Part shown: positions 61,035 through 64,000 of the stretch, piece after piece | Layout: the number at the start of each line of letters is the position of its first letter | Position numbering within the stretch: the first letter of the stretch is position 1 | Assembly (NCBI GenBank): GCA_963921425.1 | Contig: OY992837.1 | Coordinates: forward strand, 2,825,896 to 2,889,895 | DNA length: 64,000 bases | Reading direction: 5' to 3' | From: Dryas octopetala | Taxonomy: Eukaryota > Streptophyta > Magnoliopsida > Rosales > Rosaceae | Notes under the pieces: generated by a model | The model's input: only the letters and a program-made list of their open reading frames with translations | Database searches by the model: none | Told to the model about the DNA's origin: nothing | Position numbers and translations under genes: made by a program

Positions 61035-61156
61035 GGTTTATAATAAGTGATCTAAATAATGAACGGTTCTGATTATACATTGATATTATCAAAATTATGA
61101 TTTTGGAGAAAGAGGTGACCTTGAGGTACCCCTAAGGGGGTGACCCAAGTAGTGTC
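61035..61156. mobile_element. Truncated foldback MITE, family C (right end only)
   Basis: GATCTAAATAATGAACGGTTCTGATTAT through GGGGGTGACCCAAGTAGTGTCC matches the right arm of the full family C elements (TTATCTAAAAATTGAACAGTCCCGATTAT and GATCCAAGTATTGTTC). The left arm is missing. It lies only about 13 bases from the next full copy. Confidence 0.65.
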
Positions 61157-61169
61157 CCTAATAATTTAG

Positions 61170-61575
61170 GAACAATACTTGGGTCACCCCACCCCCCTCA
61201 AATCATGATTTCGACAATATCGGCGCATAATCGGAACCGTTCACTTTTTAGATGACATATTAAAGATCTTCTCTGCAAAAAATCAAATCAATCAGAAATC
61301 GTTTGGTTATATAATTGTTGTCAATTAAATAGAAAAAATATATGGTTTTCAATTAAAGAGTGATTTTTTTACCAAACCGTTGATTTTTTCTATTTAATTG
61401 ATAACAGTTATATAACCAAACGATTTTCGATTAATTTGATTTTTTGCAGAGATGATTTTTAATATGTTATCTAAAAATTGAACAGTCCCGATTATGCGCC
61501 AATATTGTCGAAATCATAATTTAGAGAGGTATGGTGCCCTTGGGGTACCCCCAAGGGTTGATCCAAGTATTGTTC
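61170..61575. mobile_element. Foldback MITE, family C copy 1 (MULE-type, 9-bp TSD)
   Basis: A 406-bp element with perfect termini GAACAATACTTGG and CCAAGTATTGTTC, flanked by perfect 9-bp duplications ATAATTTAG at 61161-61169 and 61576-61584. The arms are complementary over most of their length (for example CGTTTGGTTATATAA against TTATATAACCAAACG, and TTTGCAGAGA against TCTCTGCAAA), so the whole element could form one long hairpin with a loop near 61355. It has no coding frame. Confidence 0.9.
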
Positions 61576-61584
61576 ATAATTTAG

Positions 61585-62737
61585 AGATAGAAACTACCGT
61601 CTTTTTGCCTCAGTTTGCCCAATTTACTTCAACGGAATTATTTATTGGACTGGTCAAGATCGAGCAAATTAAGGAAGACATTAGAAACTTACTATCACAT
61701 GAGTGGGGAGGAATGCATTAAACTGGTTGTTTTTTTCATTATGGGTCATGAGTATTTTCATTATATGTCGCTTCTAGTTCTAGATAATATATTTACGTTT
61801 TATTTTGTATTGTATGATTGTATCTTACCCCTTTATTGTTTTCATCAACTTATAGTCGATGAAGATTTTAATGCTGAGGCCTTTGAAATATAGGCGATGG
61901 ATGACATTGGTGGTGTTGAAAAGAACACAAGTGGAGAGTTTGCTGTGCATGGAATTTGAAAGGTGCTTGGCTACAAACTCAAGTGCTTCAATTAGGACTG
62001 AAAAGTTGATGAACGTACTCTCATTGTTGTACACCTAGCTACTTAAATGTATTAACCCTTAACAAGGCCTTGTGGAGGCCAATGGACCTACTATGACAAT
62101 GTTACATTGGAAGGCTTTGGACAATCGTCCATGCATGTGCACATATGTGACTTCGACCCAATCATAAATTCATCTGGATCTCACAATGAGGTTCACATGA
62201 AAATGACTCACACGCTCACGCGCGATTGTTCTTAGCATGTTTCTCTTCTAATTATGAACATGCTAAAAAATGGTTCATTTCCTGATTGATGAAGACATTT
62301 CTATGAAGCTACGCTAGCCATGCGAATTAGAGAGTTAACAGATCAAGTTCATGAAATGGAGTTCATGAAACAAAAAAAAAATGAAGTTTAAGTAGTAAGG
62401 TTAGTCAAAATAAGTTTAAGAAGTAAAGTGTGACACAAAACATAGTCCAAGGGCATAGCTAGGCATAGTTAATTTTTTTTTTTTCCAAGACTTATAATCA
62501 CATCAATTTTCATTCTAAGTTTCTAACTATGAAACCCATAGCTAATTGCATTGAGAATGTAATTTGCAAATTAATTGGAGTGTAATTTGAGAGAAAGATT
62601 AATTGAGAATTGGTGGCGTCTTATTGTCTTAACTCTTACGGTAGGCTTTACGTACATTAACAATTACATTTCTAAGATCTATTATAAGTTTATGAGACAC
62701 TCAAGAAGATTGGAACCTATGAGCCCATAAAAGAGGA
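61585..62737. other. Spacer between two family C MITEs
   Basis: Short frames such as 61615-61893 have no recognisable domain, although some stretches (near 61640-61690 and 61850-61960) read like decayed coding sequence. No supportable gene. Confidence 0.45.
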
Positions 62738-62746
62738 AAAACTAAA

Positions 62747-63169
62747 GCACAATTCTTGGGTCACCTTGGGGGTACCTCAAGGTCACCCATTCTCCAAAAT
62801 TTGAATTTCGGCAATGTCGACGCATAATTGAAATCGTTCATTTTTTAGATAACATATTAAAGATCATCTCTGCAAAAAATCAAATCAATCAGAAATCGTT
62901 TGATTATATAACTGCTGTCAATTAAATAGAAAAAATAGATGATTTTCAATTAAAAAGTGATTTTTTTACCAAATCGTTGATTTTTTTTATTTAATCGACA
63001 ACAGTTATATAACCAAACGATTTATAATTGAGTTAATTTTTTGTAAAAAAAATCTATAATAAATGATGTAAAAAATAAACGATTTTGATTATATACCGAT
63101 ATTACTAAAATCCAAATTTAAGGGGGTGGGTTGAACTTAGGTACCCAAGGGGTAACCCAAGTATTTTTG
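62747..63169. mobile_element. Foldback MITE, family C copy 2 (MULE-type, 9-bp TSD)
   Basis: A 423-bp element with termini GCACAATTCTTGG and CCAAGTATTTTTG, flanked by perfect AAAACTAAA at 62738-62746 and 63170-63178. Internal sequence is highly similar to copy 1 (TTTGCAAAAAATCAAATCAATC-type region, GATTATATAACTGCTGTCAATT). Its ends are more diverged than copy 1, so it is probably older. Confidence 0.85.
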
Positions 63170-63178
63170 AAAACTAAA

Positions 63179-63889
63179 AAGGGAAATTTAATGGGTTTGC
63201 TTATTCACCATGCCATGTGCTCGTAGACCAAATAACCAGACCCTAAGCATAAATATGTGCCAAGCATGTGACAACATAATGTAATGATTAATGTGGCTTT
63301 TCCAAATCTCGATATTTGTGCATTGCGTGTCCAAACACACCCATATATTCCTTTACATCACAGCTTTAAAGCATTGCTTTTTTTTTTTTTTTGGTCGAAC
63401 TTTAAAGCATTGCTTGTAATTTAAGGTTCATCGGTACATGGCAGCAGAGAGATGATACCAGCACTGCGTTTTCTATCTTTCTTGTCTCCCTCTCTGTCAA
63501 TTCAATTTCCAACACCCTAAAGAAAACTTGAAACAATCTATAATACAAATATATTATATTACATGCACATCTCTATATATATATATATATATATTCTTTG
63601 CAATATTTGCAAAGAATAGATTTTTCCATAAAACTGAGACCACCTATGCAGCCTATGCAGCAGAATCCCCCACTTTCTAAGGCAATTCAGTGGGAAGTGC
63701 AATATTGTACTGGTTGCTTACAATCCCTTGTGTTTTGAACTTTTGACTGCCAAATCTATATAACACCTTACGCCATCTTCCTGTCAAATTGGTCATTTTC
63801 AAACGTGTGCATGTGTTTGCTTATTCCTATATGTCTATAACCCCAGTACTGTATATTACTCCTACACCAACCAATTAAATAACTACAGT

Positions 63890-63925
<36 letters not shown>

Positions 63926-64000
63926 GCTTCAAATTGGAAGGCCAAGTATATGCCATTTGCATCATCTACCCCTTGAATCTTGGTCAAAACTGGGTCAGCT
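63179..64000. other. Right-end spacer with microsatellites and one micro-retroposon
   Basis: No gene is visible. By recalled Arabidopsis gene order the next gene would be a ribosomal protein L22 gene just outside the window. An (AT)n run lies at about 63574-63594 and an (AG)n run at 63890-63924. Confidence 0.45.
63364..63415. repeat. Micro-retroposon-like insertion 5
   Basis: CTTTAAAGCATTGCTT at 63364-63379 is repeated exactly at 63400-63415; between them are 13 further T's and GGTCGAA. Layout as in the insertion at 2559-2605. Confidence 0.65.

Noticed and set aside
61494..61721. 75-codon plus-strand frame
   Set aside because: Its first third lies inside the family C MITE, so any peptide would be transposon-derived chance sequence.
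1..64000. CRISPR arrays, operons, rRNA, plasmid or phage features
   Set aside because: The window is plant nuclear DNA; no regularly spaced identical repeats or prokaryotic gene organisation is present.

Overview
This is eukaryotic nuclear DNA from a flowering plant. The genes are split by many GT-AG introns (plus two GC-AG introns), the spacers are AT-rich, and the products are plant-specific (a RALF peptide, a REF/SRPP lipid-droplet protein, a plastid ClpR subunit). Codon usage, gene structure and repeat style suggest a eudicot, perhaps a woody rosid such as Rosaceae/Prunus; the species itself is inference.

Layout from left to right: the 3' end of a gene, probably RAD9 (about 466-739, +); a RALF peptide hormone precursor (4959-5318, +); a REF/SRPP lipid-droplet protein, LDAP3 type (9041-10510, +); plastid ClpR4 (11333-13961, +); an F-box-domain pseudogene scrap (about 15060-15422, +); a conserved plant protein of unknown function (16247-18689, +); a tafazzin-like acyltransferase (20241-23538, +); actin-capping protein alpha, CPA (24369-28118, +); an HGSNAT-like membrane acetyltransferase (28756-32654, +); proteasome ATPase RPT5 (33553-36695, +); TCTP (37566-38964, -); a RING-H2 protein (41899-47589, +); an SR34/SR30-type splicing factor (49080-53715, -); and a HIG1-domain hypoxia-responsive protein (56794-58456, +). 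The last 5.5 kb has no intact gene. It holds transposon remnants and a probable F-box fragment.

The genes do not form one pathway. The window is a conserved housekeeping block. From memory, RAD9, RALF22, LDAP3, tafazzin-like, CPA, RPT5A, TCTP, RING and HIG1 genes occur in the same order on Arabidopsis chromosome 3 (At3g05480 to At3g05550). ClpR4, the unknown gene, the HGSNAT-like gene and the SR gene are extra relative to that order.

The spacers hold the most unusual material. Eight short non-autonomous foldback elements fall into four families. Seven have perfect or 8-of-9 9-bp target-site duplications and one has a degenerate pair, which is typical of Mutator-like (MULE) MITEs. A ninth, truncated copy is also present. 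There is also a roughly 0.9-kb nested foldback element with a tandemly duplicated end. A third pattern is a set of six tiny insertions made of a T-run, GG and a few bases between 10-16 bp direct repeats; these look like extreme 5'-truncated retroposons. I found no CRISPR array, operon, rRNA, convincing tRNA or obviously new multigene system.
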